Part shown: piece by piece, positions 8,161 to 16,309 of the stretch
Numbering within the stretch: position 1 is the stretch's first letter
Layout: each line of letters starts with the position of its first letter
Assembly (NCBI GenBank): GCA_052387235.1
Contig: JBQTJJ010000057.1
Span: 1-42,802 of the forward strand
Origin: JBQTJJ01 sp052387235
GTDB lineage: Bacteria; Actinomycetota; Acidimicrobiia; Acidimicrobiales; GCA-2861595
DNA length: 42,802 nt
Direction: 5' to 3'
Translations under genes and position numbers: made by a program
The notes under the pieces: generated by a model
Seen by the model: the letters and a program-made list of their open reading frames with translations, nothing else
What the model was told of the DNA's origin: nothing
The model's database searches: none

Positions 8161-10038
8161 GTGGTGGACCGGTCCCTGGACCTGCTGCAGTCCGTGCTGT
8201 GCGGGCTCTCCGCCGGCACCGACCCGATCCGCCTGCTCCACGACGGCCTGGCCGGCGCCGTGGCGGCCACGGGCGGCACCAGCGGTGCGGTCCTGCGCGT
8301 CGGCGCGGGCGAGCCGGCCGTGCTGGCCGCCGTGGGCCCGGTCTCGACGGCGGCCACCACCACGGCCCGGGCCGCGGTCGACGCAGGCCGCATGGTGCGC
8401 CGGCGCGACCTCCAGACCGGCCTGACCAGCGCGGCCGAGCCCCTGCGGGCCGGGAGCCGGACGGTGGGCGTGCTGGTCGTGTCCGGGAGCCTCGACACCC
8501 TCGACGCCACTCCCCTCCCCCTCTTCGCCGCCGCCCTCGCCAACGTGGTCCAGCGCCGCGGCGCGGTGGCGCCCGAGGCCCTGCCCGAGCTGTTCACGTC
8601 CCTCGCCGCGGTGGCGGGCGAGCTGGAGCCCACCGCCGTCGCCGTGCTGGCCCTCGACGGTGCCCGGGCCCTCTTCGGGACGCCCTCCGGGCTGTGTGCC
8701 CTGTCCGTCGACGGGTCCCTGCGGGTCACCCAGTTCCGCGGCATCGAGGCCGAGCGCCTGGTGGCGGCCTCCCGCCATCCCGATTTCCGGGCCTTCCTGT
8801 CGGGCGACGAGCTGCGGGTCGACGAGGCCTCCCATCCGGTCGTGGCCCAGCTCACCGTGCTGGAGCAGGTGGCGGTGGGCGTCCCCCTGGCCGCCGGCGG
8901 CCACCGCCTCGGGCGCCTGGTGCTCCTGCTCCCGTCCGCCCCGGGCCCGGCCGAGTGCTCGCTCCTGACCGGCTTCGCCGACCACGTGGCCGTGTGCCTC
9001 CTGGCCTCCCAGCTCGGCCGCGCCGTGGCCGACCACGAGCAGCGGCTGACGTCGCTCACCCACTCCATCGGCCAGCCCGTCGTGATGGTCGACGTCTCGG
9101 GCCGCCTGGTCGAGGTCAACGGCGCCGCCGCCAACGCCTTCTCCCTGGCATCGGGCTTCGAGCGGGGCCAGCCCGTGGTGGGCCGGCTCGGGCACCCCGC
9201 GCTGGAGGAGATGCTCACCTCGGGCCGCGAGACGAGCGCCGAGGTGGTCGTCGGCAACGGGGAGCCCCGCGTCTACCGGGCCACGGTGCGCCGCATGCGC
9301 GGCAGCGACGGCCGGGTCACGGGCCGGGTGCTGGTGCTGGACGACGTCACCGGGCAGCGCCAGATCGACGCCCTGAAGGCCGACTTCGTGGCCGTCATCG
9401 GCCATGAGCTGCGCACCCCCATCACGGTGGTGAAGGGGTACATCCAGACCCTGGTGCGCCGCTGGGCCAGCCTCACCGACGAGCGCCGGGCCCAGGCCCT
9501 CAACGCCCTGGAGAGCAACGTCAACCGGCTGGAGCGCCTCATCGAGGACCTGCTGTTCATGTCGGCGATCGAGCAGCGCTCGGCCGCCATGGACGTCCGG
9601 CCCCACGACCTGGTGCCGATCCTCAGGGCCGAGGCGTCGAACCGCGTGGTGGTGGCCACGCCCGCTCGTCCGGTCGAGGTCCAGGTGGACGACGGGCGCC
9701 TGGCCCGGGTGCTCCACCACCTGCTGTCCAACGCCCTCGAGCACTCGGAGGGCGAGGTCGTCCTCGAGCTCACCGAGTACGCCGACGAGGTCGAGGTGTC
9801 GGTCACCGACCACGGACCGGGCATCTTCTCCGGCGACCTCCCCTACCTGTTCGACCGCTTCCGCCAGCTGGACGGGACCTCGACCCGCTCCCACGGGGGC
9901 CTGGGCATCGGGCTGTACATCTGCCGGCGCGTCGTCGAGGCCCTGGGCGGAAAGATCTGGTGCGAGAGCCGCCTCGGGGTCGGCAGCCGCTTCGCCTTCA
10001 CCCTTCCCACCACCAGCGTGGGCACGCCCGTCTCCTAG
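8161..10038 (+). CDS. Soluble GAF/PAS sensor histidine kinase (orphan)
   Basis: The protein has about 625 residues from the GTG at 8161 (GTGGTGGACCGG). Upstream in-frame codons are open but lie in the divergent intergenic region and look non-coding. The N-terminal half looks like two GAF-type sensor domains (about 15-130 and 150-300). A PAS-like domain follows (about 310-395, PVVMVDVSGRLVEVNGAAANAF). Next come HisKA with the H-box VIGHELRTPITVVKGY (His415) and an HATPase domain with N-box HHLLSNALEHS, DHGPGI, and GGLGIGLYICR. All kinase motifs are intact. No transmembrane helix is seen, so it should sense a cytoplasmic or membrane-permeant signal. No response regulator lies within the window. 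It is followed by a glycerophosphodiesterase gene with its own predicted promoter. Confidence 0.9.
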   Translation: MVDRSLDLLQSVLCGLSAGTDPIRLLHDGLAGAVAATGGTSGAVLRVGAGEPAVLAAVGPVSTAATTTARAAVDAGRMVRRRDLQTGLTSAAEPLRAGSRTVGVLVVSGSLDTLDATPLPLFAAALANVVQRRGAVAPEALPELFTSLAAVAGELEPTAVAVLALDGARALFGTPSGLCALSVDGSLRVTQFRGIEAERLVAASRHPDFRAFLSGDELRVDEASHPVVAQLTVLEQVAVGVPLAAGGHRLGRLVLLLPSAPGPAECSLLTGFADHVAVCLLASQLGRAVADHEQRLTSLTHSIGQPVVMVDVSGRLVEVNGAAANAFSLASGFERGQPVVGRLGHPALEEMLTSGRETSAEVVVGNGEPRVYRATVRRMRGSDGRVTGRVLVLDDVTGQRQIDALKADFVAVIGHELRTPITVVKGYIQTLVRRWASLTDERRAQALNALESNVNRLERLIEDLLFMSAIEQRSAAMDVRPHDLVPILRAEASNRVVVATPARPVEVQVDDGRLARVLHHLLSNALEHSEGEVVLELTEYADEVEVSVTDHGPGIFSGDLPYLFDRFRQLDGTSTRSHGGLGIGLYICRRVVEALGGKIWCESRLGVGSRFAFTLPTTSVGTPVS

Positions 10039-10041
10039 CGT
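10036..10041 (+). promoter_or_regulatory. -10 element for leaderless glycerophosphodiesterase gene
   Basis: TAGCGT overlaps the TAG stop of the histidine kinase and lies seven bases before the GTG start of the next gene. Confidence 0.5.
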
Positions 10042-10048
10042 TGGCGGG

Positions 10049-10753
10049 GTGGAGCCGCTCCTCAGCCCGCCCATCGGCTTCGCCCACCGGGGGGCCCGCG
10101 CCCACGCCGTCGAGAACACGCTCGACGCCTTCCGCCTGGCCCTTCGGCTCGGCGCCACCGGGCTGGAGAGCGACGTGTGGCTCACCGCCGACGGTGCCGC
10201 CGTGCTCGACCACGACGGCCTGGTGCGCACCGGGATGCGCCGGCGCCGCTTCGCCGAGCTGCGGCGGGCCGAGCTGCCCGAGCACGTGGTCTCCCTGGAG
10301 GAGCTGTACGACGCCTGCGGCACGGGGTTCGAGCTGTCGCTCGACGTCAAGGACCCGGCCGCGGCGGCGAGGGTGGTGGACGTGGCCCGCAGCGCGGGCG
10401 ACGCCGAGGGGCGGCTGTGGCTGTGCCACCCCGCGTGGCACCAGGTGGCCCAGTGGCGGGGCCTGTCGGACGGCGTCCGCCTGGTGGACTCCTGCCGGCG
10501 CCGGATGATGAAGGAGGGCCCCGAGCGCAGGGCCGCCTCCCTGGCCGGCGCCGGGGTGGACGCCGTCAACATGCACCACACCGACTGGACGGCCGGCTTC
10601 GTCACCCTGTTCCACCGCTTCGAGATCCTGTCCCTGGCGTGGGACTGCCAGCACGAGCGGGTGCTGGCCGGCGTGCTGCACATGGGCGTCGACGGCCTGT
10701 ACTCGGACCACGTCGACCGCATGGCCGACGCCATCGCCGCCGCTCGGCGGTAG
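10049..10753 (+). CDS. Glycerophosphodiester phosphodiesterase
   Basis: This 234-residue protein belongs to the GDPD family, which hydrolyses glycerophosphodiesters to glycerol-3-phosphate and an alcohol. Catalytic and metal motifs are visible near the N terminus: HRGA (His13, Arg14), EN (22-23), ESD (Glu40, Asp42) and DHD (His55). The length is typical of small bacterial cytosolic GDPDs and no signal peptide is seen. GTG at 10049 is chosen because it directly follows a TAnnnT element (N7) and no alternative fits. It converges on lepB with a 12-base gap and no visible terminator hairpin. Confidence 0.85.
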   Translation: MEPLLSPPIGFAHRGARAHAVENTLDAFRLALRLGATGLESDVWLTADGAAVLDHDGLVRTGMRRRRFAELRRAELPEHVVSLEELYDACGTGFELSLDVKDPAAAARVVDVARSAGDAEGRLWLCHPAWHQVAQWRGLSDGVRLVDSCRRRMMKEGPERRAASLAGAGVDAVNMHHTDWTAGFVTLFHRFEILSLAWDCQHERVLAGVLHMGVDGLYSDHVDRMADAIAAARR

Positions 10754-10765
10754 GGCGCCCAGTCC

Positions 10766-11629
10766 CTACAGCAGGCTGAGGGCGGTGACGGGCCAGACCC
10801 GCACGAAGGCCCGGCCGATGATGCGGTGCTCGTCGACCGCGCCGAAGACCCGGCTGTCGCTGGAGTTGCTCCGGTTGTCGCCCATCACCCAGACGAAGCC
10901 CTCCGGGATGGTCTTGGGGCCGAACTGGGTGGTGACGGTGCCGGCCGGCAGGTAGGGCTCGCGCAGCGGCCTGCCGTCCACGTGGACGGTGCCGTCCCTG
11001 GCCTCCACCGTCTCACCCGGCAGCGCGATCACGCGCTTGATGAGGTCGCGGATCTGGCCCACGTCGTTCGGAGGGCGCTCGAACACGACCACGTCGCCGC
11101 GGTGGACGTCGTGGAGCCGGTAGCTCAGCTTGTTGACCAGCACCCGGTCCTGGATCTCCAGCGTCGGCTCCATGGACGCGGAGGGGATGTAGAAGGCCTG
11201 GAGCAGGTAGGTCTTGATGAGCAGGGCGGCCAGCAGGGCGGCGCCGATGATGAGCACCCACTCCACGCCGTTGCGCATCGAGCTGTGCCGGCGCTGGGCC
11301 CCGGGCGGGGTGTCGTCCACGCGGGTCCCCTCGACGCGGACCGGACCGCGTCCAGCGGCGTCGAGGGTCAGGGTGGCGCCGGCCTCCCGGCGGGCCGTGC
11401 CGGATGCCACGGCGGGGACGGGACGATCGTCCACCGCCGGGAAGGCGCCGAAGGGCACCCCGGCCGGCTCGGGCGGCCAGGCACCGACCGGGGCTCCCGT
11501 GCGGGCGACCGCGCCGGGGTCCGGGGCGGGGCCGGGCGGCGAGACGAACCGGGCCCGGCGCCGGCTGCGGATGCGGGCTCGCTTCGACCGTACCGGCGGG
11601 CGTGCGAGTGCGTCACCCGGGAAGTTCAC
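10766..11629 (-). CDS. lepB: Signal peptidase I with long cytoplasmic extension
   Basis: The protein has 287 residues if the GTG at 11629 is the start; this codon forms a GTGA overlap with the upstream pafC-like gene. A Pro/Ala/Arg-rich cytoplasmic region (1-120) is followed by one transmembrane helix (about 122-143). The S26 catalytic domain has the nucleophile Ser152 in SASMEP and the general base Lys198 in DLIKRVIALPGE. The box GDNRSNSSDSR is intact. It cleaves signal peptides at the outer face of the membrane. Start choice matters: an internal ATG at residue 118 (just before RNGVEWV) would give a compact 170-residue enzyme without the extension. Placement next to pafBC is unusual compared with mycobacteria. 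Confidence 0.88.
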   Translation of the reverse strand: MNFPGDALARPPVRSKRARIRSRRRARFVSPPGPAPDPGAVARTGAPVGAWPPEPAGVPFGAFPAVDDRPVPAVASGTARREAGATLTLDAAGRGPVRVEGTRVDDTPPGAQRRHSSMRNGVEWVLIIGAALLAALLIKTYLLQAFYIPSASMEPTLEIQDRVLVNKLSYRLHDVHRGDVVVFERPPNDVGQIRDLIKRVIALPGETVEARDGTVHVDGRPLREPYLPAGTVTTQFGPKTIPEGFVWVMGDNRSNSSDSRVFGAVDEHRIIGRAFVRVWPVTALSLL

Positions 11630-12579
11630 GGCGGCGCCATGGTAGTGCCGTAGAGCCTCGCGACCCGCGCAGCCGCCCGCGCCGCCACCCCGTCGGCGCC
11701 GGCCACCACGGTGGCGGCGGGCCCCAGGCGCAGCAGGAGGCGCTCCAGCCAGGCCCGCTCGCTGATCCGCATCGTGACCCGGCGCCGGCCGTCGGGTCGG
11801 TCCTCCACCGCCTCCACCGGGTACTCCTCCGCCACCCAGCGGGCCGCCGGCGCCAGGTCGAGCACCACCGTGGGGTCGCCCGGCCCGGGCGAGAACACGG
11901 GCGGGGCCGCCACGGCCTCCCGGGGCGCGAACGCGGTCTCGAGGACCCGGGCCGAGCGCATGCGGTCGACCCGGAACAGGCGGTCGGCGCCGGCCAGGTG
12001 GCACCAGCCGGACACGTACCACTGGCCGGCGGCGCTGAAGACCTGGTGCGGATCGACGACCCGCTCGGCCCAGGCGTCGCGGCCGTAGGAGTAGTACTCG
12101 ATCTCTATCTGGCGGCCCCCGCTGGACGCCTCCTTCACGGCGGCGAGGACCTCGGGCGGGGCCCGCCCCAGCTCGACCCCCACCGACTCGTCCGGGTCGA
12201 CGCCGAGCACGGCCGCCACCTTGGCCAGCGCCCGGGCCAGCGGGCCCTCGGGGTCGCTGCCGGGGACGGCGAGCAGGGCGGCGCCGGCCGCCACCACGGC
12301 CAGGCCCTCGGCCGGCGTGAGGCGGAGCGGACGGGCGAACCAGTCGGCGAAGCGGATCCAGACCCGGCCGTCCTGGACGGTGGCGTCGATCAGGGTGTCG
12401 GGGGTGAAGGGGTGGACGCCGCAGACGAACAGCAGCCCGAGGTCGTCCACCAGCTCGGCCTCGGTGCAGCCGAAGCGCGAGCACACGTCCTCCAGGAGCG
12501 GCCCGTCCTGGCTGGCGACCCACGGCACGAGGGCCAGGAGGCGCCGGAGGCGCTGGTCGGCGGGAACGGCCGGGCTCAC
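11626..12579 (-). CDS. pafC: WYL-domain regulator, PafC-like
   Basis: The protein has 317 residues with an N-terminal HTH-like region (about 5-60), a WYL domain (about 145-225, with EIEYYSYGRDAW and WYVSGWCH) and a C-terminal WCX extension. PafB and PafC together form a DNA-damage-responsive activator in mycobacteria; single-stranded DNA binding by WYL domains has been proposed. The N terminus is degenerate as an HTH, as known for PafC. It overlaps the pafB stop (GTGA) and the lepB start (GTGA). Confidence 0.88.
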   Translation of the reverse strand: MSPAVPADQRLRRLLALVPWVASQDGPLLEDVCSRFGCTEAELVDDLGLLFVCGVHPFTPDTLIDATVQDGRVWIRFADWFARPLRLTPAEGLAVVAAGAALLAVPGSDPEGPLARALAKVAAVLGVDPDESVGVELGRAPPEVLAAVKEASSGGRQIEIEYYSYGRDAWAERVVDPHQVFSAAGQWYVSGWCHLAGADRLFRVDRMRSARVLETAFAPREAVAAPPVFSPGPGDPTVVLDLAPAARWVAEEYPVEAVEDRPDGRRRVTMRISERAWLERLLLRLGPAATVVAGADGVAARAAARVARLYGTTMAPP

Positions 12580-13538
12580 CGGGCTCCCCCTCCCCGGCCC
12601 GCCGGCGCCCGCCGGCCGGCCAGGGCCTCGAGCCAGCCCACCATCTCGGCCCGCAGGTCGGCGGGACCGAGGACCTCGGCGTGGTCCAGGAAGCCGAGGG
12701 CGAAGGAGCGGAAGGCGTCGCGGTTGGTCACCGGGAGGGCGAGCACCACCGCGCCGTCGGGCCGGCGCTCGCGCACCTGCTCGGGGCCGACGGTGTCGAC
12801 GGCCCAGTCGGCCTGCCCGGCGTCCACCAGGAGCAGGGCCTCCACCTCGTCCTCGTCACCCATGCGCCACGGTGGCGGGGCCGGCGCCGGCGGTCCGGCG
12901 AGGGAGGGCCGCTCGAAGGCCCCGGCCCGGCCCGGCGCCGGGGCCGCGTCGATGCGGTCGAGCCGGAAGTTGCGCACCTCGTCGCGCCGGTGGTCATGCC
13001 CGATCAGGTACCAGTGGCCGTTGGCGAACTGGAGGCGGTGGGGGTCCACCGTCCGCTCCCCGCCCCGGTAGCGGAGGCGAACCGGCCGGCGCGCCGTCAA
13101 CGCCTCGAACAGCACGGGCAGGTACTCGCTGCCGGGCAGGGCGGTCACCGGCGCCGGCGCCCCGCCCGCCCCGGTGGCCCCGCCCAGCTTCCAGATGGCC
13201 ATGCCGCCCTCGCCCGAGGTGCCCCCCTCCAGGCGGACGGTGGACACGGCCAGGTGGAGGGCGGCCAGCTCGTCGGGCGCGAGCCCCGGGTCGGCCAGCC
13301 GGTACTCGTCGGGGCGGATGCGGTAGCCCTCACCGAGCTCTCGGTCGCGGTCGAGCGGCTCCACCACCAGCGGGATGCCCATGGACCGCAGGGCGTCCTT
13401 GTCGCGCTCGAAGGCCCGCCGGGCCGAGGGGCCCTCGCCGTAGCCCGGGACCCGCTCCTGGATGTCCGCCCGCGACAGCGGCCGGGGCGAGTCCAGCAGC
13501 GCCAGCACCAGGTTGAGCAACCGTTCGAGGCGGTTCAC
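12576..13538 (-). CDS. pafB: WYL-domain regulator, PafB-like
   Basis: The protein has 320 residues. A winged-HTH (about 1-65) begins VNRLERLLNLVLALLDS and includes SRADIQERVPGY and ARRAFERDKDAL. A WYL domain (about 150-215, PVRLRYRGGERTVDPH and WYLIGHDH) and a WCX C-terminal region follow. It is the probable partner of the next gene, forming the PafBC activator of the LexA-independent DNA-damage response. The GTG start overlaps the DUF3866 stop (GTGA); TAGCCT lies seven bases upstream, so an extra leaderless transcript is possible. I found no RecA-NDp type PafBC target motif in the window. Confidence 0.9.
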   Translation of the reverse strand: MNRLERLLNLVLALLDSPRPLSRADIQERVPGYGEGPSARRAFERDKDALRSMGIPLVVEPLDRDRELGEGYRIRPDEYRLADPGLAPDELAALHLAVSTVRLEGGTSGEGGMAIWKLGGATGAGGAPAPVTALPGSEYLPVLFEALTARRPVRLRYRGGERTVDPHRLQFANGHWYLIGHDHRRDEVRNFRLDRIDAAPAPGRAGAFERPSLAGPPAPAPPPWRMGDEDEVEALLLVDAGQADWAVDTVGPEQVRERRPDGAVVLALPVTNRDAFRSFALGFLDHAEVLGPADLRAEMVGWLEALAGRRAPAGRGGGAR

Positions 13539-14554
13539 GAGCGGGAGGCTACCGAGGCGGCCAGCACCCCGGCCGCCGCGGCGTAGGCCCAGTAGCGGGG
13601 GTCCTCGGCCACGGTGCGGCCCATGCTGGTGGTGCCGGCGAGGCCGTGGGCCGACAGCATGCCCACCACGTCGGGGACGTCGACCGCCACCACGCGGTGG
13701 ATGCCGGCGTCGGGAGCCGGCTCCCCGGCCGGGACGGCCACCAGCGCCGGCTCCACCGCCGAGCGCAGGACGGCCACCGAGTGGTGGCTCAGGCCCCGGT
13801 GGCGGGGCCGGGCGTCGAGGTCCGACCAGCGCAGGGCCACGATGGCGGTGGCGCCGGCCCGCACGGTGAGGTCCACCAGCCCCGCCCCCTCCAGGGCCCC
13901 GTGCCCCCGGTCGGTGCCGGTGCCCACGATGCCCGGCCCCGGTCCCACCACCACGGCGTCGGCCCGGGCCGGGCCGGCCGCCACGTCGAGGGCCGACCAG
14001 GCGTGCACGGCCTCGTGGTCGCCGCCGAAGGCCTGGCCCGCGCTCACCGTCGCCGCCAGCAGCCCGGCGCCCCGCAAGGTGGCCACCAGGTCCGACAGGG
14101 CCATGGGCAGGGCGGCGGAGTCGGTCATGACGTAGACGAGGCGGCGGCCGGGGGCGGCGCCGGCGAAGGCGGCCGCCACCGCCGCCAGCTGGCTGTGCAG
14201 CGGGCACACGACCACAGGAAGGCCGCCGAGCGAGGCCGGCGGGGCGTAGCCCTCCACCTCCTCCGCCACGCCGGTGTCGGCCTGGAGGGACGTGTAGCGG
14301 ACCTTCATCACGTGCCCGCCGCCCGGCAGCGACAGCTCGGAGCGGGCCAGGTTCCAGTGCACGACGTCCCAGCCGCCCGTCCCCAGCCCCAGGTCCACGG
14401 CCGTGGTGTTCACCACCACCGGGTCGCCCACCGCCACCGGGCCGACCAGGTCGGTGAGCACGTAGGCCCGACGGCCCGAGTCGAGCCGGACCCGCTGCAG
14501 GCCGGGTCGCTGCGACGTGATGGACGTGACGACGTGCGTCGAGAAGCTCGGCAC
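13535..14554 (-). CDS. DUF3866 protein
   Basis: This protein of about 339 residues matches DUF3866, a family of unknown function that I recall as commonly found next to pafA in actinobacteria. Visible features are GHVMKVRYTSLQ near residue 95, PVVVCPLHSQLA near 130, a VVVGPGPGIVGTGT glycine-rich loop near 215 and an LRWSDLDARPRHRGLSHHS segment near 265. The glycine-rich loops suggest a nucleotide or cofactor fold, but this is inference. The GTG at 14554 lies five bases after the pafA stop with TAGGAAGG directly before it; the spacing is tight but no better start is visible. It is coupled to pafB by a GTGA overlap. Confidence 0.8.
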   Translation of the reverse strand: MPSFSTHVVTSITSQRPGLQRVRLDSGRRAYVLTDLVGPVAVGDPVVVNTTAVDLGLGTGGWDVVHWNLARSELSLPGGGHVMKVRYTSLQADTGVAEEVEGYAPPASLGGLPVVVCPLHSQLAAVAAAFAGAAPGRRLVYVMTDSAALPMALSDLVATLRGAGLLAATVSAGQAFGGDHEAVHAWSALDVAAGPARADAVVVGPGPGIVGTGTDRGHGALEGAGLVDLTVRAGATAIVALRWSDLDARPRHRGLSHHSVAVLRSAVEPALVAVPAGEPAPDAGIHRVVAVDVPDVVGMLSAHGLAGTTSMGRTVAEDPRYWAYAAAAGVLAASVASRS

Positions 14555-14559
14555 CCTTC

Positions 14560-15918
14560 CTACAGCGAGGCGATGAGCTTCTCGACCCGCTCGTCGCGGG
14601 CCTTGAACGGGTCCTTGCACAGCACCGTGCGCTGGGCCTGGTCGTTCAGCTTGAGGTGGACCCAGTCCACGGTGAAGTCGCGCCGGCGCTCCTTGGCCCG
14701 GCGGATGAACTCGCCCCGCAGGCGGGCCCTGGTGGTCTGGGGCGGCTCGTCGACGGCCGTGTCGATCGCCTCGTCGGTACACACCCGCTCCACCATGCCC
14801 CGCTCCTGCATCTTGTAGAACAGCCCGCGCTCGCGGGAGACGTCGTGGTACTGCAGGTCCATCAGGGCGATCTTGGGGTGGGTGAGGGGGACGTCGTGGC
14901 GGTCCTGGTAGCCCTGCAGCAGCCGGTGCTTGATCACCCAGTCGCACTCCCGGTCCAGCGACAAGGGGTCCTTCTCGAGGCCGGTGAGGCAGTGCTCCCA
15001 CATCATCAGGGCCTGCTCCTCGAGGGGGCCGAAGCCGCGCTGGTGGTGGTACTTCTGGGCCCGGGTGAGGTACTCCGACTGGATGTCGATGGCGGTGACC
15101 TCCCGCCCGTTGGCCAGCCGCACCCGGCGCTTGCAGGTGGGGTCGTGGCTGATCTCGCGGATGGCCCGGATGGGGTTCTCGAGGGTCATCTCCCGCAGCA
15201 CCACGTTGGGGTCCTCGAGCATCCGCAGCATGATGCTGGTGGCGCCGACCTTCAAGAAGGTGGCGTACTCGCTCATGTTGGAGTCGCCCACGATCACGTG
15301 CAGGCGGCGGAAGCGCTCGGCGTCGGCGTGGGGCTCGTCCCTGGTGTTGATGATGGGCCGGCTGCGGGTGGTGGCGCTGCTCACGCCCTCCCAGATGTGC
15401 TCGGCCCGCTGGCTGATGCAGTACACGGCCCCCCGGGCCGTCTGCAGCACCTTGCCGGCGCCGGCGTAGATCTGGCGGGACACGAAGAACGGGATCAGCA
15501 CGTCGGCGTAGTGGCCGAAGTCGTCCCGCCTGCTGGTGAGGTAGTTCTCGTGGCACCCGTAGGAGTTGCCGGCCGAGTCGGTGTTGTTCTTGAACAGGTA
15601 GATGACGCCCCGGATGCCCTCCTCCCTGAGGCGCTGCTCGGCGCTGAGGAGGAGGTGCTCGAGGATGCGCTCCCCGGCCTTGTCGTGCACCACCAGGTCG
15701 TAGATGGAGTCGCACTCCGGCGTGGCGTACTCGGGGTGGCTGCCGACGTCGAGGTAGAGGCGGGCCCCGTTCTCCAGGAAGACGTTGCTGCTGCGGCCCC
15801 AGCTGACCACCCGCCGGAAGAGGTACCTGGCCACCTCGTCCGGGCTCAGCCGGCGCTGGCCCCGGAGCGTGCAGGTGACCCCGTACTCGTTCTCGAGCCC
15901 GAAGATGCGGCGATCCAC
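14560..15918 (-). CDS. pafA: Pup-protein ligase PafA
   Basis: The protein has 452 residues, the usual PafA length. It attaches deamidated Pup through its C-terminal Glu to lysines of target proteins, using ATP. Diagnostic parts are GLENEYG (7-13; metal/ATP-binding Glu9 and Glu11) and LYLDVGSHPEYATPE (54-68) with the catalytic Asp57. Further conserved segments are FKNNTDSAGNSYGCHENYL, NTRDEPHADAERFRRLHVI and MDLQYHDVS. It lacks the Dop-specific loop, which separates it from the paralogue at 18761-20251. The GTG start has a GGGAGGCAGGTGA ribosome site. It heads the pafA-DUF3866-pafB-pafC-lepB unit. Confidence 0.97.
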   Translation of the reverse strand: MDRRIFGLENEYGVTCTLRGQRRLSPDEVARYLFRRVVSWGRSSNVFLENGARLYLDVGSHPEYATPECDSIYDLVVHDKAGERILEHLLLSAEQRLREEGIRGVIYLFKNNTDSAGNSYGCHENYLTSRRDDFGHYADVLIPFFVSRQIYAGAGKVLQTARGAVYCISQRAEHIWEGVSSATTRSRPIINTRDEPHADAERFRRLHVIVGDSNMSEYATFLKVGATSIMLRMLEDPNVVLREMTLENPIRAIREISHDPTCKRRVRLANGREVTAIDIQSEYLTRAQKYHHQRGFGPLEEQALMMWEHCLTGLEKDPLSLDRECDWVIKHRLLQGYQDRHDVPLTHPKIALMDLQYHDVSRERGLFYKMQERGMVERVCTDEAIDTAVDEPPQTTRARLRGEFIRRAKERRRDFTVDWVHLKLNDQAQRTVLCKDPFKARDERVEKLIASL

Positions 15919-15954
15919 GTCACCTGCCTCCCAGGAGGACGAACCTCATTCCCC

Positions 15955-15964
15955 ACGGTACCGT
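15955..15964. promoter_or_regulatory. Palindromic shared -10 between pafA and the divergent gene
   Basis: ACGGTACCGT is a perfect 10-base palindrome, so each strand reads TACCGT, a TAnnnT -10. On the plus strand the GTG of the DUF2007-like gene follows after eight bases (leaderless). On the minus strand it predicts a pafA leader of about 30 bases. Neither strand shows a good -35. Confidence 0.4.
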
Positions 15965-15972
15965 TCTGTTCC

Positions 15973-16302
15973 GTGGACGCGGGTCCGATGGTGCACCTGG
16001 TCTCGGTGGATCACGCCTTCCACGCCCGGGTCATCGCCGCCCGCCTCGGCTCCGACGGCATCCTCACCGAGCTGCGGGGAGCCCTGGACGGCCCGTACCC
16101 GGGCCTCGGGGAGGTCCGGGTCTACGTCGACGCCGCCGATCTCTCGGTGGCCCGGGAGCTGCTGCTGGCCGACCAGGTCGAGTCGGCCTTCGACCACGAC
16201 GCCGAGGGCGACGGGCCCTGGCGGCCGGCGCCGGCGGTGGCGTGGCTCGCGGCGGCGTCGGCCGTGGCCCTCACCACCACCTGGATGGCGAGGCTCCTGT
16301 AG
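15973..16302 (+). CDS. DUF2007-like small protein with C-terminal membrane helix
   Basis: The gene encodes 109 residues from GTG 15973, or 104 from ATG 15988. The fold looks like DUF2007 (putative signal-transducing domain, a GlnB-like alpha/beta unit): HLVSVDHAFHARVIAARLGSDG, then VYVDAADLSVARELLLADQ. A C-terminal hydrophobic segment (about 90-109) may anchor it in the membrane. It is the only plus-strand gene inside the Pup-proteasome block, divergent from pafA and convergent with prcA (7-base gap). GTG 15973 fits a leaderless start eight bases after TACCGT. Its role is unknown; its position may reflect a link to proteasome regulation. Confidence 0.65.
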   Translation: MDAGPMVHLVSVDHAFHARVIAARLGSDGILTELRGALDGPYPGLGEVRVYVDAADLSVARELLLADQVESAFDHDAEGDGPWRPAPAVAWLAAASAVALTTTWMARLL

Positions 16303-16309
16303 CCGCCTG

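Noticed and set aside
12576..15918. PafBC (RecA-NDp) target motif ahead of pafA or pafB
   Set aside because: TTGTC-type sequences near suitable -10 elements were not found upstream of these genes.
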